A DNA stretch of 64,000 nucleotides from Phyllobacterium calauticae (GTDB taxonomy: Bacteria > Pseudomonadota > Alphaproteobacteria > Rhizobiales > Rhizobiaceae), in NCBI RefSeq assembly GCF_019991125.1, contig NZ_JAGENB010000002.1:682001-746000 (forward strand). The letters are read 5' to 3'. Position 1 is the stretch's first letter, and each line of letters begins with the position of its first letter. Below, in pieces: positions 44,441 to 53,214 of this stretch. Position numbers and translations under genes: made by a program. The notes under the pieces are model-generated. The model searched no databases. It had not been told where the DNA came from and worked only from the letters and a program-made list of their open reading frames with translations.

Positions 44441-45759
44441 AAAAAGCGGTTGGCGGGGCGCTGCAGGCCGAGATTTTCGCGCAGCGTCCTGCCTTCATAC
44501 TCGGTGCGGAAAATACCGCGCCGCTGCAGTTCCGGCACGACCTTTTCGACAAAATCATCAAGACCTTCCGGCAGATAGGGGAACATGACGTTGAAACCGT
44601 CGGAGCCTTCCTCCTCAAGCCATTGCTGCATCTCGTCGGCAATGGTTTCCGGCGTGCCGACGAAAGCGAGACCGGCATAGCCGCCCAGCCGCTGCGCCAG
44701 CTGGCGCACCGTCAGGTTCTCCCGCCGCGCCAGATTGACCGTGCGTTCGAGGCTGCTCTTGCTGGCATTGGTGTCGGTGATCTCAGGCAACGGCCCATCG
44801 GGATCGAAACCCGAGGCATCATGTCCAAGCGCAATCGACAGGGAGCCGACGGCATTGGCATAATGCACAAGACTGTCGAGATGCGCGCGCTTTGCCTTGG
44901 CTTCCTCAACCGTATCGCCCACCACGACAAAGGCAGCGGGGAGAATTTTCAACTGATCGCGCGGGCGTCCGATTTTATCCATGCGGGCCCTGATATCGGC
45001 ATAGAGGCTTTGACCATCGGCAAGACGGGCTGGCGCGGCAAAGACCAGTTCGGCGGTTTCGGCCGCAAGCTGGCGCCCCGGCTCCGATGAGCCCGCCTGC
45101 ACGATGACCGGCCAACCCTGCACAGGACGGGCAATGTTGAGCGGGCCGCGCACCGAGAGGAATTCGCCCTTGTGGTCGAGCACATGCATGCGCTCCGGGT
45201 CGAAATAGATGCCGCTCTCCGAATCGCGGATAAAGGCGTCGTCGGCAAAACTGTCCCACAGCCCCGTAACCACATCGAAGAATTCCCGGGCGCGGCGGTA
45301 GCGCTCGTCATGTTCCATGTGGTCCTCCAGCCCGAAATTGAGCGCGGCATCCGGGTTGGAGGTGGTGACGATATTCCAGCCGGCACGTCCGCCGCTGATA
45401 TGGTCGAGCGAGGCGAAGCGGCGGGCGATGTGATAGGGCTCGTCAAAGGTCGTCGAAGCCGTGGCGATGAGCCCGATATGCTCGGTAGCGCCCGCCAGTG
45501 CGGAAAGCAGTGTGAACGGTTCGAAGGATGTCACGGTGTGGCTGCGCTTCAGCGCTTCCACCGGCATGTTCAGCACGGCCAGATGGTCGGCCATGAAGAA
45601 GGCGTCAAACTTGCCGCGCTCCAAGGTCTGGGCGAAACGTTTGAGGTGGGTGAAATTGAAGTTGGCATCGGCATAGGCGCCGGGATAACGCCAGGCGCCC
45701 GTGTGAATGCTGACGGGCCGCATGAAGGCGCCAAGATGCAGCTTGCGTGTCGTGCTCAT
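44437..45759 (-). CDS. Flavin-dependent monooxygenase, NtaA/SnaA/DszA family
   Basis: 440 residues. Bacterial luciferase-like (LLM) fold in the two-component, FMNH2-dependent group: LHLGAFMRPVSIHTGAWRYP, FMADHLAVLNMPVEALKRS, FEPFTLLSALAGATEHIGLIATASTTFDEPYHIARRFASLDHIS, GRAGWNIVTTSNPDAALNFG, and VIVQAGSSEPGRQLAAETAELVF. Members oxidise nitrilotriacetate, EDTA, organosulfur or alkanesulfonate-like compounds using reduced flavin from a separate reductase. Substrate not predictable. It follows the OsmU-type operon on the same strand with a 65-bp gap. Confidence 0.88.
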   Translation of the reverse strand: MSTTRKLHLGAFMRPVSIHTGAWRYPGAYADANFNFTHLKRFAQTLERGKFDAFFMADHLAVLNMPVEALKRSHTVTSFEPFTLLSALAGATEHIGLIATASTTFDEPYHIARRFASLDHISGGRAGWNIVTTSNPDAALNFGLEDHMEHDERYRRAREFFDVVTGLWDSFADDAFIRDSESGIYFDPERMHVLDHKGEFLSVRGPLNIARPVQGWPVIVQAGSSEPGRQLAAETAELVFAAPARLADGQSLYADIRARMDKIGRPRDQLKILPAAFVVVGDTVEEAKAKRAHLDSLVHYANAVGSLSIALGHDASGFDPDGPLPEITDTNASKSSLERTVNLARRENLTVRQLAQRLGGYAGLAFVGTPETIADEMQQWLEEEGSDGFNVMFPYLPEGLDDFVEKVVPELQRRGIFRTEYEGRTLRENLGLQRPANRFF

Positions 45760-45824
45760 CGCATGTCCTTTTACAATCCTGCCTGTGAGGGGAACAGTCT
45801 GTGCCTCGTTTGCATATGGGGTGG

Positions 45825-46577
45825 TCAGCTTTGCTGGAGAAGGCCCATGCGCCGCGAAATGAAACGTTCCATCGCCGACAATCCGTCATAGATCATGACG
45901 GCGAGAACACCGACGATCAGACCGCCCTGCAGGACAAAGGAAAGGTTGTTGGATTGCAGCCCGGCAATGATCACTTCGCCCAGCGTTTTGGCGGCAACCG
46001 TCGAACCGATGGTGGCCGTCGCCAGATTGATCGTCACGGAGAGGCGTATGCCGGCAAGAATGATCGGCATCGCCAGCGGCAGCTCGACTTTGACAAGCCG
46101 CTGCCAGCCGGTCATGCCGACGCCGCGCGCCGCATCGGTGACGGTCGGCGGCAGGGTGGTCAGGCCGGTCAGCGAATTTTCGAAGATCGGCAGCAATCCG
46201 TAGAGAAACAGCGCGATCAGTGTGGGTTTTTCACCAAAGCCGACGGCGGGGACAGCAAGGGCGAGCACGGCCACGGGCGGAAATGTCTGGCCGATGTTCA
46301 CCAGACTGCGGGACAGCGGCAGAAACTCCGCGCCGAAGGGACGCGTGACCAGAATGGCCAGCGCGACGGCCACAATGGTTGCGCCCGCCGTTGCAATGGC
46401 AACGGTGCGCAAGTGGAGCAGCGTCAGGGTCAGCAGGCTGCCCTGATTGTAGATCACCGGAGCATTGTTCTGCGTCAGCGGGCGAAAGATGGGTTCAAAC
46501 CAATCGGGCCGCAGGAGAAACACGATCAGCAGCGCCAGAATGCCGATGCGCAGAATGGTGGGCAGGCGCAGTTTCAT
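45825..46577 (-). CDS. yehW: Osmoprotectant ABC transporter permease (YehW type)
   Basis: 250 residues. Permease with about six helices and the OpuC/OsmU pattern: LTLLHLRTVAIATAGATIVAVALAILVTRP, NIGQTFPPVAVLALAVPAVGFG, and coupling loop DAARGVGMTGWQRLVKVELPLAMP. Fourth gene of the osmF-yehY-yehX-yehW order, overlapping yehX by four bases (ATGA). OsmU imports glycine betaine and choline-O-sulfate class compounds under osmotic stress in Salmonella; the E. coli homologue is low affinity. Confidence 0.88.
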   Translation of the reverse strand: MKLRLPTILRIGILALLIVFLLRPDWFEPIFRPLTQNNAPVIYNQGSLLTLTLLHLRTVAIATAGATIVAVALAILVTRPFGAEFLPLSRSLVNIGQTFPPVAVLALAVPAVGFGEKPTLIALFLYGLLPIFENSLTGLTTLPPTVTDAARGVGMTGWQRLVKVELPLAMPIILAGIRLSVTINLATATIGSTVAAKTLGEVIIAGLQSNNLSFVLQGGLIVGVLAVMIYDGLSAMERFISRRMGLLQQS

Positions 46578-47515
46578 GCGGCGGGCCTCGATGCCCGTTT
46601 GACCAGGCCATCGACGGTGACCCGGCCGATGGCTTTACCGGCCTCATTGACCACGGGCAGGGCGGGCCGGCCGGACCACAGGAGTTCTGCCAGGGCATCG
46701 CGCTGGGTGGCAGAGGCCGGAATGGCTTCGCCCTCGGCTGTGCCGGGTTCCACCGCGTCGCCCGCTGGGCTCAGGGACAGGAAGCGGAACGGCCGGTCGC
46801 CGGTGCCGACCAGCGTCGCGACGAAATCCGTTGCGGGATTGGCGAGAATTTCGGCGGGCGTCGCATATTGCAGCAGATTGCCGCCATCCATCACCGCGAT
46901 CTTGTGGCCGAGATGGATCGCTTCCTCCATGTCATGCGTGACGAGGATGATCGTGGTGCCGAACCGCTTCTGGATGGCGAGCAGGTCCTCCTGCGCCTTC
47001 GACCGTATGACGGGATCGAGCGCGCCAAAGGGCTCGTCCATCAACAGGACATTGGGTTCGGCTGCCAGCGCCCGGGCAACGCCGATGCGCTGCTGCTGGC
47101 CGCCGGAGAGTTCATGCGGATAGCGCGGGCCGAATGTTTCCGGGTCGAGCTGGAACAGGGCGAGCAGTTCACGCACGCGGGCATCGATTTTGGCCTTGTC
47201 CCAGCCGAGAAGTTCAGGAACGACGGCGATATTCTGCGCCACGGTGCGATGCGGGAAAAGGCCATGCCCCTGAATGGCGTAACCGATGCGGCGGCGCAGT
47301 TCGTATCCGGGGAGGGTGCGGTTGTCCTCGCCATCGAGCTTGATCACGCCCGCTGTCGGTTCGACCAGCCGGTTGATCATGCGCATCAGCGTTGTCTTGC
47401 CCGAGCCCGAAGTGCCGACGATGACGGTGATCGTTCGCGGCTGGACGACCAGCGAGACGTCGTTGACGACCGTTACAGCACCATAGCGCTTGGTGATGTT
47501 CTCGATTTCAATCAT
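46574..47515 (-). CDS. yehX: Osmoprotectant ABC transporter ATP-binding protein (YehX type)
   Basis: 313 residues from ATG 47515, which overlaps the yehY stop as ATGA; the longer upstream frame is a shadow of yehY. Walker A GTSGSGKTT, signature LSGGQQQR, Walker B VLLMDEPFGALD, H-loop VTHDMEEA. The last ~60 residues are a CBS-type segment (RPALPVVNEAGKAIGRVTVDGLVKR), the ionic-strength sensing module seen in OpuA/ProV-like ATPases, here reduced to roughly one repeat. Confidence 0.9.
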   Translation of the reverse strand: MIEIENITKRYGAVTVVNDVSLVVQPRTITVIVGTSGSGKTTLMRMINRLVEPTAGVIKLDGEDNRTLPGYELRRRIGYAIQGHGLFPHRTVAQNIAVVPELLGWDKAKIDARVRELLALFQLDPETFGPRYPHELSGGQQQRIGVARALAAEPNVLLMDEPFGALDPVIRSKAQEDLLAIQKRFGTTIILVTHDMEEAIHLGHKIAVMDGGNLLQYATPAEILANPATDFVATLVGTGDRPFRFLSLSPAGDAVEPGTAEGEAIPASATQRDALAELLWSGRPALPVVNEAGKAIGRVTVDGLVKRASRPAA

Positions 47516-48669
47516 GCGGATGTCCTCGAGTGAAAGGGGGAACTGAGTTCGACTGCTGCGTCGAGAATGATGGCCGCGGCAAAGGCGAGAAGCACGGTGG
47601 GAACGGCCCCGAGCAGAACCAGGTCCATGGCGGTCTGGCCGATGCCCTGAAACACGAAGACACCGAAACCGCCGCCGCCAATCAGCGCAGCTATGGTGGC
47701 AAGGCCGATATTCTGCACAAGGACGATGCGCACGCCGGTCAGGATCACGGGAAAGGCCAGGGGAAATTCCACCCGGAACAGGCGCTGCCATTCCGTCATG
47801 CCGACACCGCGGGCGGCGTCATTGGCCTGTGGTGGCACGCCGGCCAGACCGACCACGGTGTTGGCCACCACCGGCAGCAGGGAATAGAGAAACAGTGCGA
47901 CGAAGGCGGGTGCCATGCCGATGCCCTTGATGCCGATTTCCGCAGCACCGGGCACGTGTGCCGCAATCCAGCCGAGCGGGGCGATCAAAATGCCGAACAG
48001 AGCGATGGAAGGGATCGTCTGGACGATATTGAGAACGTTCAAAACGACAGCGCGCAGCTTCTGCACCCGGTGACACAGGACGCCAAGCGGTATGCCGACG
48101 ATCACGGCAGCGGCGAGCGAACCGAGCGCCAGCGTCACATGCTTGCTGGCCTCCGCCCAGAAACTGTCGGCGCGGGCGCTGTATTCCTTGAGAATCGACA
48201 ACTTGTCCCAGCTTCCGGTGAACAGGACAAAACCGAGGAAGGCCCCGGCCAGAACCAGGACGAGGATGCGGAACGGCGGTGTCGGGCGCAGACGCGTCAG
48301 GGCATCCGCCGCAAGCAGGGCGAAGGCAAAGAGCAGCAGCCAGAAGCCCGATGCGGGAGATACGCGCGCGTAGGTGTTGCCAGGCGGTGTCAGATGGTCG
48401 GCCGCCGTGCCGATCAGCAGCAGCAGGGCGGCCAGGGCGGCAAAGCTGGCTGCCAGCCGGAGTGTCGAGGGCGTGCGGAACAGTCCAATGAGAACGGCTG
48501 CTGCAATGACCGCCAGAAGCGTGGGGCCCGCCCAGGAGGGCAAGGCCGCCAGCAGCGTTTGCGGTTCACCGGCGACGATCCGGTTGGCACGGAACGTGGC
48601 GAAGGGTGCCGCCGCCACGGCATATCCGGCGATCAGGGCAATCGCGACACCGAGTTTGTCCAGACGCAC
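47512..48669 (-). CDS. yehY: Osmoprotectant ABC transporter permease (YehY type)
   Basis: 385 residues from GTG 48669 with AGGAGG upstream, the same length as E. coli YehY. An N-terminal half with four extra helices precedes the transport domain (KHVTLALGSLAAAVIVGIPLGVLCHRV, NIVQTIPSIALFGILIAPLGWIA, coupling loop NDAARGVGMTEWQRLFRVEFPLA). The extended N-terminus is the mark of YehY against YehW. Second gene of the operon, 71 bp after osmF. Confidence 0.9.
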   Translation of the reverse strand: MRLDKLGVAIALIAGYAVAAAPFATFRANRIVAGEPQTLLAALPSWAGPTLLAVIAAAVLIGLFRTPSTLRLAASFAALAALLLLIGTAADHLTPPGNTYARVSPASGFWLLLFAFALLAADALTRLRPTPPFRILVLVLAGAFLGFVLFTGSWDKLSILKEYSARADSFWAEASKHVTLALGSLAAAVIVGIPLGVLCHRVQKLRAVVLNVLNIVQTIPSIALFGILIAPLGWIAAHVPGAAEIGIKGIGMAPAFVALFLYSLLPVVANTVVGLAGVPPQANDAARGVGMTEWQRLFRVEFPLAFPVILTGVRIVLVQNIGLATIAALIGGGGFGVFVFQGIGQTAMDLVLLGAVPTVLLAFAAAIILDAAVELSSPFHSRTSA

Positions 48670-48740
48670 GGCATGGCCTCCTTTTCGCCGGAACAGGGTG
48701 AGATTCCGATTGGCACACCCTATTCCGGCAAAGAGCGGAT

Positions 48741-49652
48741 TTACTTGAGGAAGCCGTTTTTCTTCAGAAAGTCTTCCGCAACGGCCTTTGCCGGTTCACC
48801 GCCAACCTGTACGCGGCCGTTGAGTTCCTGCAGCGTGACAAGATCGAGCTTTTCGAACACTGGCTTCAGCAGGGCTTCGATCTGCGGATGTTCCTTCAGA
48901 ACCGCTTCGCGAATGATCGGCGCCGGCTGGTAGACCGGTTGAACACCCTTGTCATCCTGAAGAACCACCAGCCCGGATGGCGCAATGCCGCCATCGGTGC
49001 CGTAAACCATGGCCGCATTGGCACCGTTGGTCTTGTTGGCCGCAGCAGCAATGGTCGCGGCGGTATCGCCGCCGGAGAGCGTGATCAATTGCTCGGGCTT
49101 CAGCTTGAAGCCGTAGGTTGTCTGGAACGCCGGCAGGGCGGCAGCCGAATTGACGAATTCGGAGGAGGCGGCAAGCACCACCGTTCCGCCCTTGGTGACA
49201 TATTTGCCGAAGTCGGAAAGGGTTGCCAGCTTTTCCGCGTCCGCCACTTCCTTGCGCAGGGCAATGGCCCAGGTATTGTTGGCGGGCGAGGGTGTCAGCC
49301 AGACGATCTTGTTGGCATCGTAGTCGAGTTTCTTGGCGGTCTGATAGGCCTTGGCCGCGTCTTTCCAGGCTGGATCATCGGCCTTCTCGAAGAAGAACGC
49401 GGCATTGCCGGTATATTCGGGATAGATGTCGATTTCCTTGGCCGTGATCGCCTTGCGCACGATCGGGGTGGCGCCCAGTTGGATTCGATCGGTCGTTGGA
49501 ATCTTGTTCGCGTTGAGAGCGGCCAGGATAATGTTGCCGAGGACACCGCCTTCGGTATCGATCTTGGAAGAAACAACGACCTGCGCACTGGCAGATCCGA
49601 GAGAAAGCGCCAGAGCAAGCGCCACGCCGAGAAAGGTTTTGCTGGTAGACAT
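48741..49652 (-). CDS. osmF: Osmoprotectant ABC transporter binding protein (OsmF/YehZ)
   Basis: 303 residues, ATG after GGGAACG. Signal peptide ends near GSASAQ. Type II periplasmic binding protein of the OpuAC/QAT group: SSKIDTEGGVLGNIILAALNA, IYPEYTGNAAFFF, WLTPSPANNTWAIALRKE, MVYGTDGGIAPSGLVVLQDD. Binds quaternary ammonium osmoprotectants for the downstream YehYXW complex. First gene of the operon, so the promoter lies in 49653-49862, where I see no certain boxes. Confidence 0.9.
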   Translation of the reverse strand: MSTSKTFLGVALALALSLGSASAQVVVSSKIDTEGGVLGNIILAALNANKIPTTDRIQLGATPIVRKAITAKEIDIYPEYTGNAAFFFEKADDPAWKDAAKAYQTAKKLDYDANKIVWLTPSPANNTWAIALRKEVADAEKLATLSDFGKYVTKGGTVVLAASSEFVNSAAALPAFQTTYGFKLKPEQLITLSGGDTAATIAAAANKTNGANAAMVYGTDGGIAPSGLVVLQDDKGVQPVYQPAPIIREAVLKEHPQIEALLKPVFEKLDLVTLQELNGRVQVGGEPAKAVAEDFLKKNGFLK

Positions 49653-49862
49653 TCTTTTCGTTCCCTTTGCATATCCCGAGTTGAGGCGACCTTTTAATCA
49701 CGATTACAGTGATCGGTCCGGGCATTTATTTTCGCGAAAAGATCATGCAACGAAAAATTTGCAGCTTTTCGTTCACCCGTGAGCTTGTCCTATTTCAGGC
49801 GATGTCTCAAGCCTGATATGTCAGCATTTATCACCGGAATGGCAGGAGTGTGCCGGGCGGAC

Positions 49863-50519
49863 TCAGGCGACCGCCGTGCATATGGCGGCAAAGTGAATGC
49901 TTGCCGCCGTCAGAACGAAGCCGTGCCATATCGCATTGTGAAAGGGCAGCCGTTCCAGCATATGAAAGATGACGCCGAAGGAATAGACGAGGCCGCCGGC
50001 GAGGATCAGCCACAAGACCGTGGCGGACAGGGCAATCGTCAGTTCCTGATAGGCGGCAACGCCGCTCCATCCCAGGGCGAGATAGAGAACAATGGAAAGC
50101 CTGTCGAACCTGTTGGGCATCAACAGCTTCAACAGGACGCCGGCTATGGCAATCGACCAGACGATGGACAGAAGCCACCACGTGCCGCTCTTGGCCATGA
50201 GGGGGGTGTAGGTACCGGCGATCAGCAGATAGATGGCCGAATGGTCAAAGCGCCGCAGAACCCCCTTGGTCGGGGAAATCGGCCATATGTTGTACATCGC
50301 CGACAGGGCCATGGAGAGAACGAGGGTCGCCAGATAGATGGCGGTTGCCGCATAGGCGCCGGCGGTTGCTTCCTCCGGAACAAAGGCAAGCAGCAGAATC
50401 GATCCGATGATTGCCAGCGTGACACCTGCTATGTGGACGACGCCATCGGCCCACAATTCTGCCACGCTATAGTTGCGGAAGGCGAATACCGGCAGCGGGC
50501 GGGGCGAGGAGATGGGCAA
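49863..50519 (-). CDS. Hemolysin III family membrane protein
   Basis: 218 residues from TTG 50519 with AAGGACG upstream. Seven helices of the HlyIII/PAQR superfamily (YqfA): WADGVVHIAGVTLAIIGSI, SAMYNIWPISPTKGVLRRFDHSAIYLLIAGTYTP with the conserved D-H, and a terminal FHMLERLPFHNAIWHGFVLTAASIHF with the HxxxH-type zinc ligands. The biochemical role of bacterial members is unsettled (possible membrane-fluidity or ceramidase-like function). Confidence 0.88.
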   Translation of the reverse strand: MPISSPRPLPVFAFRNYSVAELWADGVVHIAGVTLAIIGSILLLAFVPEEATAGAYAATAIYLATLVLSMALSAMYNIWPISPTKGVLRRFDHSAIYLLIAGTYTPLMAKSGTWWLLSIVWSIAIAGVLLKLLMPNRFDRLSIVLYLALGWSGVAAYQELTIALSATVLWLILAGGLVYSFGVIFHMLERLPFHNAIWHGFVLTAASIHFAAICTAVA

Positions 50520-50966
50520 TGCGGCGTCCTTGATAAAACAGTTTTTCCAGAGATTAGGCGTTTATCCCATATAACAACGAAAGACCGTGCTGCGTAAATG
50601 CCGCATAAATGTGTCTCGGCGGCAAGGATCCATTCAGCAACTGCAGATTGATCTGCGCACCTGCGGACGGTTATTCGCAGGCGATTCTTGCGATCTCGTC
50701 CGATTGCTTTTTCTCCGGCCATTTTCTTGTTATTTGCCGGACATGTTTGATAAAGTAGTATTTTAACAAAACTCGTTCGTAATCATTTGAAATCTTGTAA
50801 TAATTTGTCATGTTTGGTGAATATTTTCCCCGAACGATTCTGGTTGGTTACTTCTCAAATTTAAGCCATAATCATTTCATCACATGGGAAGACTATGGGT
50901 TCTGGGGAAACCTGTAGTTGGTGACAGTTTCTGAATCTGCACTGTTGAAATTGAGGGAGTTCAAAA
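50520..50966. other. 447-bp AT-rich intergenic region
   Basis: No gene, repeat or hairpin of note. The stretch 50740-50880 is markedly richer in A and T than the genome around it. It carries the promoters of the divergent hemolysin III and repeat-protein genes; I cannot assign boxes with confidence. Confidence 0.4.
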
Positions 50967-51659
50967 ATGACTATCACTCGGAATCTCATACTCGCCGGAA
51001 TTATTGGCGCGGCATCATTTACGGTTGTGCCAGCCTATGCACTGACCGCGAAGGAATGCAGCGTCAAATATCAGGCGGCCAAAACAGCCGGTACGCTCGG
51101 CAGCGTGAAGTGGAACGACTTCCGTAAGACCCAGTGCGCCGATGCTTCACCGGCCGCTGCAGCAGCGCCGGCGGCTCCTGCAGCCACGACCAAGCCCGCT
51201 GCCAAGGCGACAGCCGCAGCACCCAAGGCCGCCGCTCCAGCCGCTGCAGCCGCACCGGCTGCGACAGGCCTGAGCATGAAAGAGTGCAGTGCCAAGTATC
51301 AGGCTGCAAAAACCGCCGGTACACTCGGCAACGTGAAGTGGAATGACTTCCGTAAGACCCAGTGTGCCGCTGGTGCAACGGCAGCTGCTCCTGCCGCTGC
51401 CGATGAGACGGCACCAACACCGCAGACGGCGACCTACAAGGATGAACCGCCGGCAGCCACGACCGCTGCTCCAAAGGGCGTCGTTTTCCCGAGCGCCGTT
51501 TCCAGCAAATATTCCACCGAAAGCGCCGGCAAGGCCCGCATGCAGACGTGCCTTGAGCAGTATTATGCCAACAAGCAGAACAACACGCTTGGCGGCCTCA
51601 AGTGGATCCAGAAGGGCGGCGGCTATTACAGCCTCTGCAATTCCCGCCTGAAGGGCTGA
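50967..51659 (+). CDS. Exported protein with tandem cysteine repeats
   Basis: 230 residues, ATG after GAGGGAG. Signal peptide ends near PAYA. Two near-identical copies of a ~34-residue repeat, KECSVKYQAAKTAGTLG..KWNDFRKTQC and KECSAKYQAAKTAGTLG..KWNDFRKTQC, then a diverged third (MQTCLEQYYANKQNNTLGGLKWIQKGGGYYSLC). Each has two cysteines in PsiF-like spacing. Linkers are long Ala/Pro/Thr-rich stretches. Probably a periplasmic protein of rhizobia of unknown function, related in build to the PsiF-like gene at 38916. Confidence 0.78.
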   Translation: MTITRNLILAGIIGAASFTVVPAYALTAKECSVKYQAAKTAGTLGSVKWNDFRKTQCADASPAAAAAPAAPAATTKPAAKATAAAPKAAAPAAAAAPAATGLSMKECSAKYQAAKTAGTLGNVKWNDFRKTQCAAGATAAAPAAADETAPTPQTATYKDEPPAATTAAPKGVVFPSAVSSKYSTESAGKARMQTCLEQYYANKQNNTLGGLKWIQKGGGYYSLCNSRLKG

Positions 51660-51678
51660 TCACGGCAAACCAAAACAG

Positions 51679-51710
51679 AAAGCGGGATGTATGTCCCGCT
51701 TTTTCCTTTT
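51679..51710 (+). terminator. Intrinsic terminator after the repeat protein gene
   Basis: Perfect 9-bp stem AAAGCGGGA / TCCCGCTTT with loop TGTATG, followed by TTCCTTTT. A textbook rho-independent terminator. Confidence 0.85.
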
Positions 51711-51714
51711 GAGC

Positions 51715-52020
51715 CTATCGGCTGAAGTCTTTCGCTTTTTCCGTGCCTGCCGGATCGGGCAGGAGCAGTGCGGGACTTTCCTGTGCGCCCGGACTATGCC
51801 GGAGAATGTGAACGCGGTTATCCGCATCGCGGTGGATGGAATAGACAAGCTCGCCGTCAAAACGCCTTTCCACCTTCCTGCTCTCGATGCGAAAGCGCAG
51901 CGTCAAGGCGACGAGCGCCAGCACGAAGGCGGGCGGGACGATCAGCCACAGAATTTTGAGCCAGTCGGATAGCGACTGGTACGTATCGAACAAATCCTGC
52001 CAGAAATTGTAGTTGTCCAT
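51715..52020 (-). CDS. Small single-pass membrane protein of unknown function
   Basis: 101 residues from ATG 52020, with GGGAG six bases upstream (a GTG two codons earlier is possible). One strong transmembrane helix (LKILWLIVPPAFVLALVALTL) follows an acidic/aromatic N-terminus; the C-terminal 50 residues are cytoplasmic or periplasmic, with ELVYSIHRDADNRVHILRH. No family recognised. A highly structured 300-base stretch lies directly upstream on this strand and may be its leader RNA. Confidence 0.65.
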   Translation of the reverse strand: MDNYNFWQDLFDTYQSLSDWLKILWLIVPPAFVLALVALTLRFRIESRKVERRFDGELVYSIHRDADNRVHILRHSPGAQESPALLLPDPAGTEKAKDFSR

Positions 52021-52048
52021 GTGCACTCCCTTGTCTCGCGAGGAAAGC

Positions 52049-52222
52049 GGTCACCCGAGGTTTAGCCTCTGGTGACCGGGGAGTTAGAAAATCGCCAAGA
52101 GACGACCGCCACGGCCTTTAAGCCGAAGCTCTGGACATACGCCGGGGCCTCCCCGGCCATAGGGCTGAGGAGGTGCCTTTGCGGTCGACACCGACCGCTC
52201 TTGGAAGGAGTTTCTACGCCCC
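52049..52222. ncRNA. Candidate structured RNA, unidentified; strand uncertain
   Basis: No coding gene fits 52021-52359. Hairpin A: GGTCACC (52049-52055) / GGTGACC (52071-52077) plus GAGG/CCTC. A multipart closing helix then joins GGGG (52078-52081)/CCCC (52219-52222), TAGAAA (52085-52090)/TTTCTA (52211-52216) and CCAAGA (52095-52100)/TCTTGG (52199-52204). Inside are hairpins CGGC/GCCG (52112-52125), GCCGGGG/CCCCGGC (52141-52157) and GCGGTCG/CGACCGC (52181-52198). CGACCGC also occurs at 52103-52109, giving an alternative partner. On the minus strand it would be the leader of the small membrane protein or a free sRNA with ACCTCCTC anti-ribosome-site. Confidence 0.5.
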
Positions 52223-52359
52223 AAGACCGATCCGTTTCGACCGGTCTCATCGCGGACCATAGTGGGAAAATTATGCGGGCGGAAGAGGTTAGGGTGTCTG
52301 TTTGTATGTTGATGGCTGCAAAACCTGCACCGGGAACACCTGAACCTGACGAAAATGCC

Positions 52360-53103
52360 CTAGCCGTAAACCACGCGGTTGCGGCCCTGATGCTTGGCTG
52401 AATAGAGATATTTGTCGGCCACCGCCAAGGTTTCCTCGAGCGATTGTCCGGGTTCATGCAGGGCAATGCCGATGCTGACGGTGGTTGGCGTTTTGTCGAG
52501 TTCCAGTTCCCGGCCGATGGTGCGGGCTGCAATGAGGATTTTATGCGAGATCCAGTTGGCTCGGCCAAGATCCGCATCGGTCAGAAATACGGTAAATTCC
52601 TCGCCGCCGATCCGCGCCGCCAAATCCCGTCCGCCGATGTTCGCCTTGATCACCTGGCCGATCTCATGGATGACCTCGTCGCCGGTGGCATGGCCAAACC
52701 GGTCGTTGATTGCTTTGAAATGATCGGCGTCGATGTAGAGGAGGGCCCCGGCACTGTCCATGGGCCTCGATGCGAGAAACAAGCGCTGCGTCTGCAGATA
52801 GAATTCCGCCCGGTTGAGAAGCCCGGTCAGATCGTCACGGCGGGATTCCAGATCAAGCTGCGCGGCAAGCTGCTTCAGCTTGAAGTTCAGGCCGATGAGG
52901 AATGCACCGAGGGGGAGGCTGACCAGCACAACGATGACGGTGGTGACGCCGACAACGCGATAGGGGGTCTGCAGGCCAATCACGAAAAAGGCCAGGGCAG
53001 CCAAAATATCTGACGATATGGTGGCCATGCCAACCATGATCGCGACCTGTCTTAAGGGCGAGAGCGCGCCGAATTTGGTCATCCATAGAGCGTAGATGTT
53101 CAT
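52360..53103 (-). CDS. Membrane-bound diguanylate cyclase
   Basis: 247 residues. Two N-terminal helices (residues about 19-43 and 48-72) then a short linker and a GGDEF domain: RRDDLTGLLNRAEF, LLYIDADHFKAINDRFGHATGD and the active-site GGEEF at 166-170. The catalytic residues are intact, so it should make c-di-GMP from two GTP. The inhibitory RxxD site six residues before GGEEF is incomplete (G instead of R), so product inhibition may be weak. Same strand as the signalling operon upstream, 111 bp after the kinase stop. Confidence 0.9.
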   Translation of the reverse strand: MNIYALWMTKFGALSPLRQVAIMVGMATISSDILAALAFFVIGLQTPYRVVGVTTVIVVLVSLPLGAFLIGLNFKLKQLAAQLDLESRRDDLTGLLNRAEFYLQTQRLFLASRPMDSAGALLYIDADHFKAINDRFGHATGDEVIHEIGQVIKANIGGRDLAARIGGEEFTVFLTDADLGRANWISHKILIAARTIGRELELDKTPTTVSIGIALHEPGQSLEETLAVADKYLYSAKHQGRNRVVYG

Positions 53104-53214
53104 CTCATTTGCCGGGCCGGTTGAAAGCAGCCGTATTCAAGCCCGAAACAAATGAAGAAAGCCATGCCCGCTTGTGTTTAATTCGAATTATTCTGTTCGG
53201 AAATGCCCAGCATC

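Noticed and set aside
45801-47123. 440-codon plus-strand frame
   Set aside because: Antisense to the OsmU permease and ATPase genes, which have intact Walker and coupling motifs.
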